Below are positions 6,583 to 12,167 of a DNA stretch of 12,295 nt, piece by piece. The DNA is from Bacillota bacterium. Its GTDB lineage: Bacteria > Bacillota > Bacilli > Bacillales > Cytobacillaceae. The position numbers were made by a program, and so were the translations under genes. The number at the start of each line of letters is the position of its first letter. The first letter of the stretch is position 1. The notes under the pieces are model-generated. The model saw nothing but the letters and a program-made list of their open reading frames with translations, was not told where the DNA came from and searched no databases. The stretch spans positions 1-12,295 of the forward strand of contig JAEWDX010000096.1 in assembly GCA_023389895.1 (NCBI GenBank), given 5' to 3'.

Positions 6583-7404
6583 ATGTCAGCAGTGGAATGG
6601 ATTGCAGAGCGTCAATATGACGAAATTCTGTATGAAACATATAACGGTATTGCAAAAATCACGATTAATCGTCCACATGTACATAATGCGTTTACACCAA
6701 AAACGGTGATGGAATTAATCGATGCTTTTGCTTATGCGCGTGATGATTCAAATGTTGGGGTCATTATTTTAACAGGGGCTGGAGATAAAGCATTCTGTTC
6801 AGGCGGGGATCAAAAGGTCCGTGGACATGGGGGCTATGTTGGTGATGACAAAATTCCTCGATTAAATGTTCTGGATTTACAACGGCTTATTCGTGTTATT
6901 CCAAAGCCTGTAGTTGCAATGGTTAAAGGCTATGCAATCGGTGGAGGGCATGTTTTACATATTGTTTGTGATTTAACAATTGCCGCAGATAATGCTGTAT
7001 TTGGTCAGACTGGTCCTAAAGTGGGCAGCTTTGACGCTGGCTATGGTTCAGGTTATTTAGCAAGAATTGTTGGTCATAAAAAGGCGCGTGAAATTTGGTA
7101 TTTATGTCGTCAATACAATGCACAGGATGCATTGGCTATGGGACTAGTTAATACGGTTGTTCCGTTAGATAAAGTAGAAGAAGAAACGGTTAAGTGGTGT
7201 GAAGAAATGCTTGAAATGAGTCCAACAGCTCTTCGTTTCTTAAAAGCTGCCTTTAATGCAGATACGGATGGGCTTGCTGGAATTCAGCAGTTCGCTGGTG
7301 ATGCAACATTGCTATACTATACAACGGATGAGGCAAAAGAAGGGCGCGATGCCTTTAAAGAGAAGCGTAAGCCAGATTTTGATCAGTTCCCTCGTTTCCC
7401 TTGA
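6583..7404 (+). CDS. menB: 1,4-dihydroxy-2-naphthoyl-CoA synthase
   Basis: MenB closes the second ring of the naphthoquinone by an intramolecular Claisen (Dieckmann) condensation of o-succinylbenzoyl-CoA. The 273-residue crotonase-fold protein shows FCSGGDQKVRGHGGY (71-85) and GYAIGGGH (117-123), which form the oxyanion hole and CoA pocket, and GQTGPKVGSFDAGYGS (141-156). The QTG in the last motif is typical of bicarbonate-dependent type I MenB. The C-terminus KPDFDQFPRFP is the family signature. The start is the ATG at 6583 with AAAGGGGG (6567-6574) 8 nt upstream; an in-frame ATG at 6556 has no ribosome binding site. Near-identity along its length to what I recall of B. subtilis MenB makes this the most secure call here. 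Confidence 0.97.
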   Translation: MSAVEWIAERQYDEILYETYNGIAKITINRPHVHNAFTPKTVMELIDAFAYARDDSNVGVIILTGAGDKAFCSGGDQKVRGHGGYVGDDKIPRLNVLDLQRLIRVIPKPVVAMVKGYAIGGGHVLHIVCDLTIAADNAVFGQTGPKVGSFDAGYGSGYLARIVGHKKAREIWYLCRQYNAQDALAMGLVNTVVPLDKVEEETVKWCEEMLEMSPTALRFLKAAFNADTDGLAGIQQFAGDATLLYYTTDEAKEGRDAFKEKRKPDFDQFPRFP

Positions 7405-7417
7405 TTGTTAATTGAGT

Positions 7418-7452
7418 AACAGCTTGATGGATAAGCCATCAAGCTGTTTTTT
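7418..7452 (+). terminator. Strong intrinsic terminator after menB
   Basis: A perfect 13-bp stem, AACAGCTTGATGG (7418-7430) with CCATCAAGCTGTT (7436-7448), loop ATAAG, and a T-tract to 7452. It lies 13 bp after the menB stop and should end most menFDHB transcripts before menE. Confidence 0.93.
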
Positions 7453-7501
7453 ATCGCAGATTAACTTGCATTTCAAGAGGAACACAAAAATATAAATAAG
7501 G

Positions 7502-7552
7502 CTTAAGCGGCTTCGTTAAATAACGGATAGTGGACGGGAAACTTAAGCGGCT
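7502..7552. repeat. 11-bp direct repeat with central palindrome, menB-menE spacer
   Basis: CTTAAGCGGCT occurs at 7502-7512 and again at 7542-7552, exactly 40 bp apart. Between them lies the palindrome CGTTA-AA-TAACG (7514-7525). The unit is more GC-rich than its surroundings. It could be a dispersed intergenic repeat, a small mobile scar or a two-site operator upstream of menE. I do not recognise the family. Confidence 0.5.
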
Positions 7553-7589
7553 GATATTTTTAAAGAGAATAATGATTTGAGGTGGTAAA

Positions 7590-9071
7590 ATGGCAAAGCA
7601 AATGATGCCAAATTTTATCAAGAAACGGGCGTTTTTAACGCCAGATCGGCTAGCATTTCAATTTGAAGATAGAAGTTTTTCATTTTCTGAGGTGTATGAC
7701 AAAGCCTATCAAATTGCTGGTCAATTATCGGCCCTGCATTTAAAGCAGACGCAATATGCCGGTGTTTTACTTAAAAATCATATTGATACCGCATTCATTT
7801 ATCTTGCTCTTCATTTACTTGGAGTGAGAGCTGTTATTTTAAATAATCGTCTAACGAATGATGAACTTATTTGGCAACTAAATGATTGTCAAGCTGATTT
7901 TTTCATAACAGAAGAGTATTTTTCTTCAAAATCCAATGAAATAAAAGCGAGCCTCCCCAATTTACCGACCATTAGTAAAGAGATCTTGTTTCATAGTGAT
8001 TTCGTCGACGAACCAAGGATTATGGATGAGATCGATCTTGATGATGTTTGCACGATTATGTATACATCGGGGACAACAGGACATCCGAAGGGCGTTATCC
8101 AAACTTATGGAAACCATTGGTGGAGTGCGGTAGGTTCTGCCCTTAATCTTGGACTAGATGAGGAGGATTGTTGGCTGTGCACAGTTCCACTCTTTCATAT
8201 TAGCGGCTATTCCATCCTTATGCGCAGCATTATTTATGGAATGAAAATGATCATTCATGAATCATTTCAGGAAAGGAGGGTAATTGAGTGTATTCGGAAT
8301 GATAACGTCACAATTATGTCTGTTGTTAGTACGATGCTTATCCGCATTGAAGAGGCTCTTGCATATACAGAGCTTCCTACAGCGTTTCGCTGTATGCTGT
8401 TAGGGGGTGGACCTGCTTCTAAACCCCTCCTTGAAAAATGTCGAGAAAAGAATATTCCTGTTTATCAAACATATGGAATGACTGAAACTTCATCCCAGAT
8501 TGTGACATTATCGCCTGAATACAGTTTGTCTAAATTAGGCTCAGCAGGTAAGGTGTTATTTCCTTCACAATTAAAGATTATGAGCAATGATGGTGCGCTT
8601 GCTGGTCCAGATGAGACGGGAGAAATTATGGTTAAGGGTCCTAATGTTACAATTGGCTATTTGAACAGGGAAGAGGAAACCTCACATAAGCTAGTAGACG
8701 GGTGGCTGTCTACTGGAGATATCGGTTATTTGGATGGGGAAGGATTTCTATATGTGTTAGATAGAAGGTCGGATTTAATTATTTCTGGGGGAGAGAATAT
8801 TTATCCTGCAGAAATTGAGGGTGTTCTTACCTCTCATCATAACATTGTGGATGCCGGAGTTATTGGGATGAAGGATGAAAGATGGGGAGAAATTCCGATC
8901 GCCTACATTGTTGTCAAAAATGAATTAAGCTCAGACGAAATCATCCAATTCTGTCAGCAAAAGCTAGCGAAATATAAAGTGCCGAAGAAAATCTACTTTA
9001 TTGATGAAATCCCACGCAATGCCGCAAAAAAAATCATGCGTAAGGAATTAAGAAAGCTCCCCAAGGAATGA
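7590..9071 (+). CDS. menE: o-Succinylbenzoate-CoA ligase
   Basis: MenE activates o-succinylbenzoate with ATP and CoA, feeding MenB. The 493-residue ANL-superfamily enzyme shows the phosphate-binding loop YTSGTTGHPKG (158-168), YGMTETS (295-301), the adenylate-binding TGD (375-377), and the hinge DRRSD (391-395) with SGGENIYPAEIE. The C-terminal lysine motif reads PRNAAKKIMR (475-484). K481 takes the catalytic lysine position, but the residue usually Gly just before it is K480. GAGGTGG (7579-7585) precedes the ATG. Unlike the upstream genes, menE is not coupled: a terminator and repeat separate it from menB, so it probably has its own promoter (weak candidate near 7474-7500). Another acyl-CoA ligase is possible in principle, but position favours MenE. 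Confidence 0.93.
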   Translation: MAKQMMPNFIKKRAFLTPDRLAFQFEDRSFSFSEVYDKAYQIAGQLSALHLKQTQYAGVLLKNHIDTAFIYLALHLLGVRAVILNNRLTNDELIWQLNDCQADFFITEEYFSSKSNEIKASLPNLPTISKEILFHSDFVDEPRIMDEIDLDDVCTIMYTSGTTGHPKGVIQTYGNHWWSAVGSALNLGLDEEDCWLCTVPLFHISGYSILMRSIIYGMKMIIHESFQERRVIECIRNDNVTIMSVVSTMLIRIEEALAYTELPTAFRCMLLGGGPASKPLLEKCREKNIPVYQTYGMTETSSQIVTLSPEYSLSKLGSAGKVLFPSQLKIMSNDGALAGPDETGEIMVKGPNVTIGYLNREEETSHKLVDGWLSTGDIGYLDGEGFLYVLDRRSDLIISGGENIYPAEIEGVLTSHHNIVDAGVIGMKDERWGEIPIAYIVVKNELSSDEIIQFCQQKLAKYKVPKKIYFIDEIPRNAAKKIMRKELRKLPKE

Positions 9072-9104
9072 TGAAGGCTGGCAAAATAACTAAATTAATT
9101 TTAA

Positions 9105-9147
9105 AAAAGGCTATCTAACAATGTAACCATTGTCCAGATAGCCTTTT
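9105..9147. terminator. Bidirectional terminator between menE and the DUF1540 gene
   Basis: AAAAGGCTATCT (9105-9116) pairs perfectly with AGATAGCCTTTT (9136-9147). ACAATG (9118-9123) and CATTGT (9128-9133) extend the stem inside. A- and T-tracts on both sides let it serve menE (+) and the convergent small gene (-). Confidence 0.92.
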
Positions 9148-9202
9148 GTTTGGTCGTTCAATTGTTACGGAATGTGAATGCAGAATGCTTGAAAATTAAT
9201 TA

Positions 9203-9358
9203 CTACAATGAAGGCTGAAAGGTTTGGCAGTCCGTTTCCGTGTTATTAGCTGCAGTATTTCCTTTGTGACTGACAACATAAATTTGTGATGCATTGCATT
9301 TATTCCCTTTTCCCCAAAACGTACAATTATTTACTTCACATAATACGTCTTTTGCCAA
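9203..9358 (-). CDS. DUF1540 small cysteine-rich protein
   Basis: A 51-residue protein with the DUF1540 pattern: C7-x4-C12-x8-C21 and a late C44 in ETDCQTF, followed by QP. Members are small, common in spore-forming Firmicutes, and of unknown function; the four cysteines suggest metal binding, which is not demonstrated. The start is the TTG at 9358: GAAGGAG lies 8 nt upstream and the product then begins MAKDVLCEV as in relatives. A longer in-frame reading from an ATG at 9439 adds 27 residues crossing a large inverted repeat, has no good ribosome binding site, and is rejected. It lies 112 bp downstream of znuA on the same strand, so it could be co-transcribed with it. It ends at a bidirectional terminator. 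Confidence 0.8.
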   Translation of the reverse strand: MAKDVLCEVNNCTFWGKGNKCNASQIYVVSHKGNTAANNTETDCQTFQPSL

Positions 9359-9380
9359 AGTGATCGACTCCTTCAAATTT

Positions 9381-9418
9381 ATATTGGGTAAAATGAATTT
9401 GCATTGTTTACCCAATAT
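9381..9418 (-). repeat. Large inverted repeat in the DUF1540 leader
   Basis: ATATTGGGTAAA (9381-9392) and TTTACCCAATAT (9407-9418) are perfect 12-bp reverse complements with a 14-bp loop that itself holds ATG/CAT symmetry. It lies 22 bp upstream of the DUF1540 start and has no T-tract on either side, so it is not a standard terminator. It may be an operator, a leader hairpin near the ribosome binding site, or an RNA processing site between znuA and this gene. Confidence 0.55.
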
Positions 9419-9470
9419 TAGCTTGTGATAATTATTCAATGCTCATTCTTGTAATTTGAAGGAAATGATC

Positions 9471-10427
9471 CTAATCATTTAGTGCTTTCTTAAGTGCTGC
9501 TAGATTATTTGCCATAATTGAAAAATAGTTTGCCTTATTTTTCACGTCATCAGATGTTAAAACAGCTAAATTATGAAGAATTAATGGTTCAGCTTTAAGC
9601 TCCTTTTGAATAATTTCGGTAAGCCTTGAATTTACATTTTGTTCAAAAAACACATATTTTAACTGATGTGATTTTGCTACGTTAAGAATGTTTTCAAGTT
9701 CCTTTTGTGTCGGCTCATCTGATGAGCTCAATCCAGATACACTAATTTGCTCTAAACCGTATCGTTTTTCCCAGTATCCGAACGCAGCGTGTGAGACAAT
9801 GATTTCATTATGCTTTGATTCATGCATTAATTTTCCAAAATCAGCATTTAATTGGTCTAGCTTTTTTGCTAAAGCTGTGTAGTTTTCTTCTAATTGCTCT
9901 TTATGCTCAGGCATTTTTTCAATTAAGGCTTCTTTAATCGCATGAGCAATTTCTTTTGCGTATACGGGATCAATCCAAACATGTGGATCAATATCCCCAT
10001 GATGGTGTCCATCATCCTCATGGTCGCTATGTTCGTCGTCTTCATGAATGGCTTCTTCATGCAGAGACTGATCAAAATGAATGTTTTCACCTGCACCAAT
10101 AAACAAGACCTGCTCATTTTTTAAAGTTTTCTTTGCTTTATCAACGAAGCCCTCTAGTCCAAGTCCAACATAAAAGAAAATATCAGCATCTGCTAAATGA
10201 ATCATATCTTTTTGCGTCGGTTCAAAAGTATGTTCATCTGCTCCTGCTGGGTAAATCGTTTTTACGTCAACGAAATCCCCGCCAATCTGCTCCGTAAAAT
10301 ATTGTAGAGGATAGACTGTCGTATAAATATCAAGTTTATCGTTATCCTTTGTCGCTATGTTGTTTTTGTTCGTACAGCCTACTAAAAGTACATGTACCAT
10401 TAATAATAAAATGAAAATCTTTTTCAT
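9471..10427 (-). CDS. znuA: Zinc ABC transporter substrate-binding lipoprotein (ZnuA/AdcA family)
   Basis: This is the extracellular zinc receptor of an ABC importer, anchored as a lipoprotein. The 318-residue protein has a signal peptide with lipobox LVGC (C18). Metal ligands of the cluster A-I (TroA/ZnuA) fold are visible: H66 in DEHTFEP, H149 in DPHVWIDP, H213 in SHAAFGY and probably E262. Before H149 is a His/Asp/Glu-rich loop (123-143), typical of zinc rather than manganese members. GAGGAG lies just upstream of the ATG at 10427. No permease or ATPase gene is adjacent, unlike B. subtilis adcACB, so partners must be elsewhere or it supplements another importer. A Zur-type operator lies 24-44 bp upstream of the start codon, pointing to repression when zinc is plentiful. 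Confidence 0.92.
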   Translation of the reverse strand: MKKIFILLLMVHVLLVGCTNKNNIATKDNDKLDIYTTVYPLQYFTEQIGGDFVDVKTIYPAGADEHTFEPTQKDMIHLADADIFFYVGLGLEGFVDKAKKTLKNEQVLFIGAGENIHFDQSLHEEAIHEDDEHSDHEDDGHHHGDIDPHVWIDPVYAKEIAHAIKEALIEKMPEHKEQLEENYTALAKKLDQLNADFGKLMHESKHNEIIVSHAAFGYWEKRYGLEQISVSGLSSSDEPTQKELENILNVAKSHQLKYVFFEQNVNSRLTEIIQKELKAEPLILHNLAVLTSDDVKNKANYFSIMANNLAALKKALND

Positions 10428-10450
10428 GTTTTCTCCTCTCTTGTTTCATT

Positions 10451-10471
10451 AAATCGTATTCATTCCGATTT
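10451..10471. promoter_or_regulatory. Zur-type operator upstream of znuA
   Basis: TCGTATT-C-ATTCCGA (10454-10468) is a 7-1-7 inverted repeat flanked by AAA and TTT. It matches the Bacillus Zur box (TCGTAAT-N-ATTACGA) at 12 of 14 arm positions. It lies between the znuA promoter region and its ribosome binding site. Fur or PerR boxes share the 7-1-7 frame, but the TCG/CGA ends favour Zur. Confidence 0.75.
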
Positions 10472-10528
10472 AATCTAGAAAAATTTTTATTTAGGTTGTG
10501 TTAAAGTCCATTGTAGATTTTATCCATA

Positions 10529-10565
10529 GTTGATTGGAGCGCGAATGCCTACAGCGGAAATCAAC
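10529..10565. repeat. Relic of a dispersed Bacillus intergenic repeat
   Basis: The stretch begins GTTGATTGGAGCG and ends AGCGGAAATCAAC, with terminal inverted repeats GTTGATT and AATCAAC. These are the two ends of a GC-rich repeat I recall from many Bacillus genomes (…GATTGGAGCGGAAGG… to …GGAGCGGAAATCAAC). Only about a dozen bases remain between them, so this appears to be an internally deleted copy. Confidence 0.55.
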
Positions 10566-10604
10566 AGTTAAGATCAACAAAGCCTTTATTAAAAAAACCC
10601 TAAT

Positions 10605-10619
10605 ACGTAATCATTCCGA
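10605..10619. promoter_or_regulatory. Second Zur-type operator
   Basis: ACGTAAT-C-ATTCCGA has the same 7-1-7 form and matches the Zur box at 12 of 14 arm positions. It shares the exact right half ATTCCGA with the first site. It lies 115 bp upstream of the carbonic anhydrase start and 178 bp upstream of znuA, so it could serve either divergent gene. Confidence 0.6.
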
Positions 10620-10733
10620 TTACCTTAGTTATTTTAACGAAATAAAATCTAAAAATCAAGTGAAAAATTTGTATCCAAAAGCAAGTTTTTGTATTCTGAG
10701 ATAAATGAATAAATTTCGTAAGGAGCTATCAAC

Positions 10734-11297
10734 ATGAGTTTATTAAATGAAATCCTCGATTATAATGAAAAATTTGTTGCTGAAAAAAAATATGAAAAAT
10801 ATACAACGACTAAGTTTCCGAATAAACGTATGGTATTGCTGACATGTATGGATACTCGCCTCGTGGAATTACTTCCCCGCGCCTTAAATGTCCGAAATGG
10901 CGATGTGAAAATTGTGAAAAATGCTGGGGCTCTTGTTACCCATCCTTTTGGCAGTATTATGAGAAGTTTGTTAGTTGCGATTTACGAGCTACAGGCAGAG
11001 GAAGTGCTCATTATCGGTCATCATGATTGTGGAATGAGCGGAATGAATCCAGAAAAAATGATTGAGAGCATGCGTGAAAGAGGTGTGCGTGAGGAAGCGA
11101 TTGACACGATTACCTATGCTGGCATTGATTTACAAGATTGGCTTAAGGGATTTACGAGTGTTGAGGAAAGTGTTGCACACAGTGTTCACATGGTAAAGAA
11201 ACACCCGCTAATGCCAAAAGATATAACCGTGCATGGCTTAGTAATTCATCCAAGTACAGGGGAATTAACTTTAATTATTAATGGCTACGAGAAATAA
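10734..11297 (+). CDS. ytiB: Beta-class carbonic anhydrase (YtiB-like)
   Basis: A cytoplasmic zinc enzyme interconverting CO2 and bicarbonate. The 187-residue protein carries the beta-class zinc site: C38-M-D40-T-R42 (ligand Cys and the Asp/Arg dyad) and G-H96-H-D-C99-G (ligands His and Cys). VKNAGAL (61-67) is the substrate-pocket motif. Length equals that of B. subtilis YtiB, and the neighbours yidD (ytjA) and luxS are the same as there, supporting orthology. TAAGGAG (10719-10725) precedes the ATG by 8 nt. It diverges from znuA across two Zur-type operators; control by Zur is possible but the nearer site is about 115 bp away. It converges on yidD with a 5-bp gap and no visible terminator between them. 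Confidence 0.92.
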   Translation: MSLLNEILDYNEKFVAEKKYEKYTTTKFPNKRMVLLTCMDTRLVELLPRALNVRNGDVKIVKNAGALVTHPFGSIMRSLLVAIYELQAEEVLIIGHHDCGMSGMNPEKMIESMRERGVREEAIDTITYAGIDLQDWLKGFTSVEESVAHSVHMVKKHPLMPKDITVHGLVIHPSTGELTLIINGYEK

Positions 11298-11302
11298 ATA
11301 AG

Positions 11303-11536
11303 CTATTGTTTCTTTGGCCATTTTTCAGGAACAGGATCAACTCCCCCCGGATGAAATGGATGGCATTTTAAGATGCGCTTAGTAGCTAACCAACCCCCTT
11401 TAATCGCACCAAAGCGTTTAACAGCTTCAAGTCCATAATGAGAACATGTAGGATAGAAACGGCATGTTGGTGGTTTTAGTGGAGAAATGATAATTTGATA
11501 AAATCGAATAATTCCAACCATGATTTTTTTAAGCAT
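11303..11536 (-). CDS. yidD: Membrane protein insertion efficiency factor YidD
   Basis: YidD is a small membrane-associated protein that helps YidC/Sec-dependent insertion of inner-membrane proteins. The sequence shows IIRFYQIIISPLKPPTCRFYPTCSHYG, then LEAVKRFGAIKGGW and KRILKCHPFHPGGVDPVP, which are the three conserved blocks including Cys-rich CRFYPTC. Length is 77 residues from the ATG at 11536, chosen because relatives begin MLK and a GGA lies about 10 nt upstream; the ATG at 11545 (three residues longer) is possible but has no spaced ribosome binding site. It corresponds to B. subtilis YtjA. The gene converges on the carbonic anhydrase gene and diverges from luxS. Confidence 0.92.
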   Translation of the reverse strand: MLKKIMVGIIRFYQIIISPLKPPTCRFYPTCSHYGLEAVKRFGAIKGGWLATKRILKCHPFHPGGVDPVPEKWPKKQ

Positions 11537-11571
11537 ATTGATCATTCCATTCTAAACATGAAGTAAAGTAC

Positions 11572-11600
11572 TTTAAATACCTATGTTAAAAAGATATCAT
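11572..11600 (+). promoter_or_regulatory. Candidate luxS promoter
   Basis: TTTAAA (11572-11577) and TATCAT (11595-11600) are 17 bp apart, matching sigma-A consensus at 4/6 and 5/6. A second possible -10, TACAAT (11653-11658), lies nearer luxS but lacks a good -35. Confidence 0.4.
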
Positions 11601-11687
11601 ATTCTTTTTTATCTGTAAAAAAAAGAAAAAACACAATCTAGGAAATTTACGTTACAATATAAGGAGAAATAAAAGGAGTGATGGAAT

Positions 11688-12161
11688 ATGCCTTCAGTAG
11701 AAAGTTTTGAATTGGATCATAATGCCGTTAAGGCACCGTATGTAAGACACTGTGGTGTGCATAAGGTTGGGACGGATGGAGTCGTAAATAAATATGATAT
11801 TCGTTTTTGCCAGCCGAATAAACAAGCAATGAAGCCAGATGTCATTCATACGTTAGAGCATTTGCTTGCTTTTAATATTAGAACATATTGTGAGAAATAT
11901 GTTCATTTTGATATCATTGATATTTCACCAATGGGATGTCAAACTGGCTATTATTTAGTTGTAAGTGGAGAGCCAACAGTAGAGGAAATTATTGATTTAC
12001 TTGATGATACGATGAAGGCAGCGATTGAAGTAACAGAAATCCCTGCTGCAAATGAAAAGCAATGCGGGCAAGCAAAGCTTCATGATTTAGATGGTGCTAA
12101 ACGTTTAATGCGATTCTGGCTAGAGCAATCGAAGGAAGAATTGAAGCAAGTTTTCGCATAG
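11688..12161 (+). CDS. luxS: S-ribosylhomocysteine lyase
   Basis: LuxS cleaves S-ribosylhomocysteine to homocysteine and DPD, the precursor of autoinducer-2, so it recycles the methyl cycle and may signal. The 157-residue protein has the metal site H54-T-L-E57-H58 and C126 in NEKQCGQAKLHDLDGAKR, and catalytic C84 in SPMGCQTGYYL. Length and motifs match B. subtilis LuxS. AAGGAG (11673-11678) precedes the ATG by 9 nt; another AAGGAG lies at 11661-11666. The gene is intact, but an insertion sequence begins 6 bp after its stop codon, so its native terminator is likely displaced and transcription probably enters the IS antisense to its transposase. Confidence 0.97.
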   Translation: MPSVESFELDHNAVKAPYVRHCGVHKVGTDGVVNKYDIRFCQPNKQAMKPDVIHTLEHLLAFNIRTYCEKYVHFDIIDISPMGCQTGYYLVVSGEPTVEEIIDLLDDTMKAAIEVTEIPAANEKQCGQAKLHDLDGAKRLMRFWLEQSKEELKQVFA

Positions 12162-12167
12162 AAAAAA

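Larger units (their letters stand above)
10428..10733. other. Divergent znuA-carbonic anhydrase regulatory region
   Basis: This 306-bp gene-free region holds two Zur-like operators and the repeat relic between them. A weak sigma-A-like pair lies upstream of the carbonic anhydrase gene: TTGTAT (10669-10674), 17 bp, then TATTCT (10692-10697). No further ORF or RNA gene is evident. Confidence 0.5.

Noticed and set aside
9359..9439. N-terminal extension of the DUF1540 protein to an ATG at 9439
   Set aside because: The extension spans the 12-bp inverted repeat, lacks a spaced ribosome binding site, and does not fit the family's short N-terminus; the TTG at 9358 has GAAGGAG at ideal spacing.
9463..9480. 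AAATGAT/ATCATTT stem over the znuA stop codon as a terminator
   Set aside because: All-AT-rich 7-bp stem without a T-tract; too weak to call.
6583..11297. Functional link between bicarbonate-dependent MenB and the nearby carbonic anhydrase
   Set aside because: Attractive because type I MenB uses bicarbonate, but the genes are 3 kb apart with terminators and opposite-strand genes between, and the carbonic anhydrase belongs to the yidD-luxS neighbourhood in relatives.
11564..11573. Palindrome AAAGTACTTT upstream of luxS as an operator
   Set aside because: Short, AT-rich and single; not distinguishable from chance.
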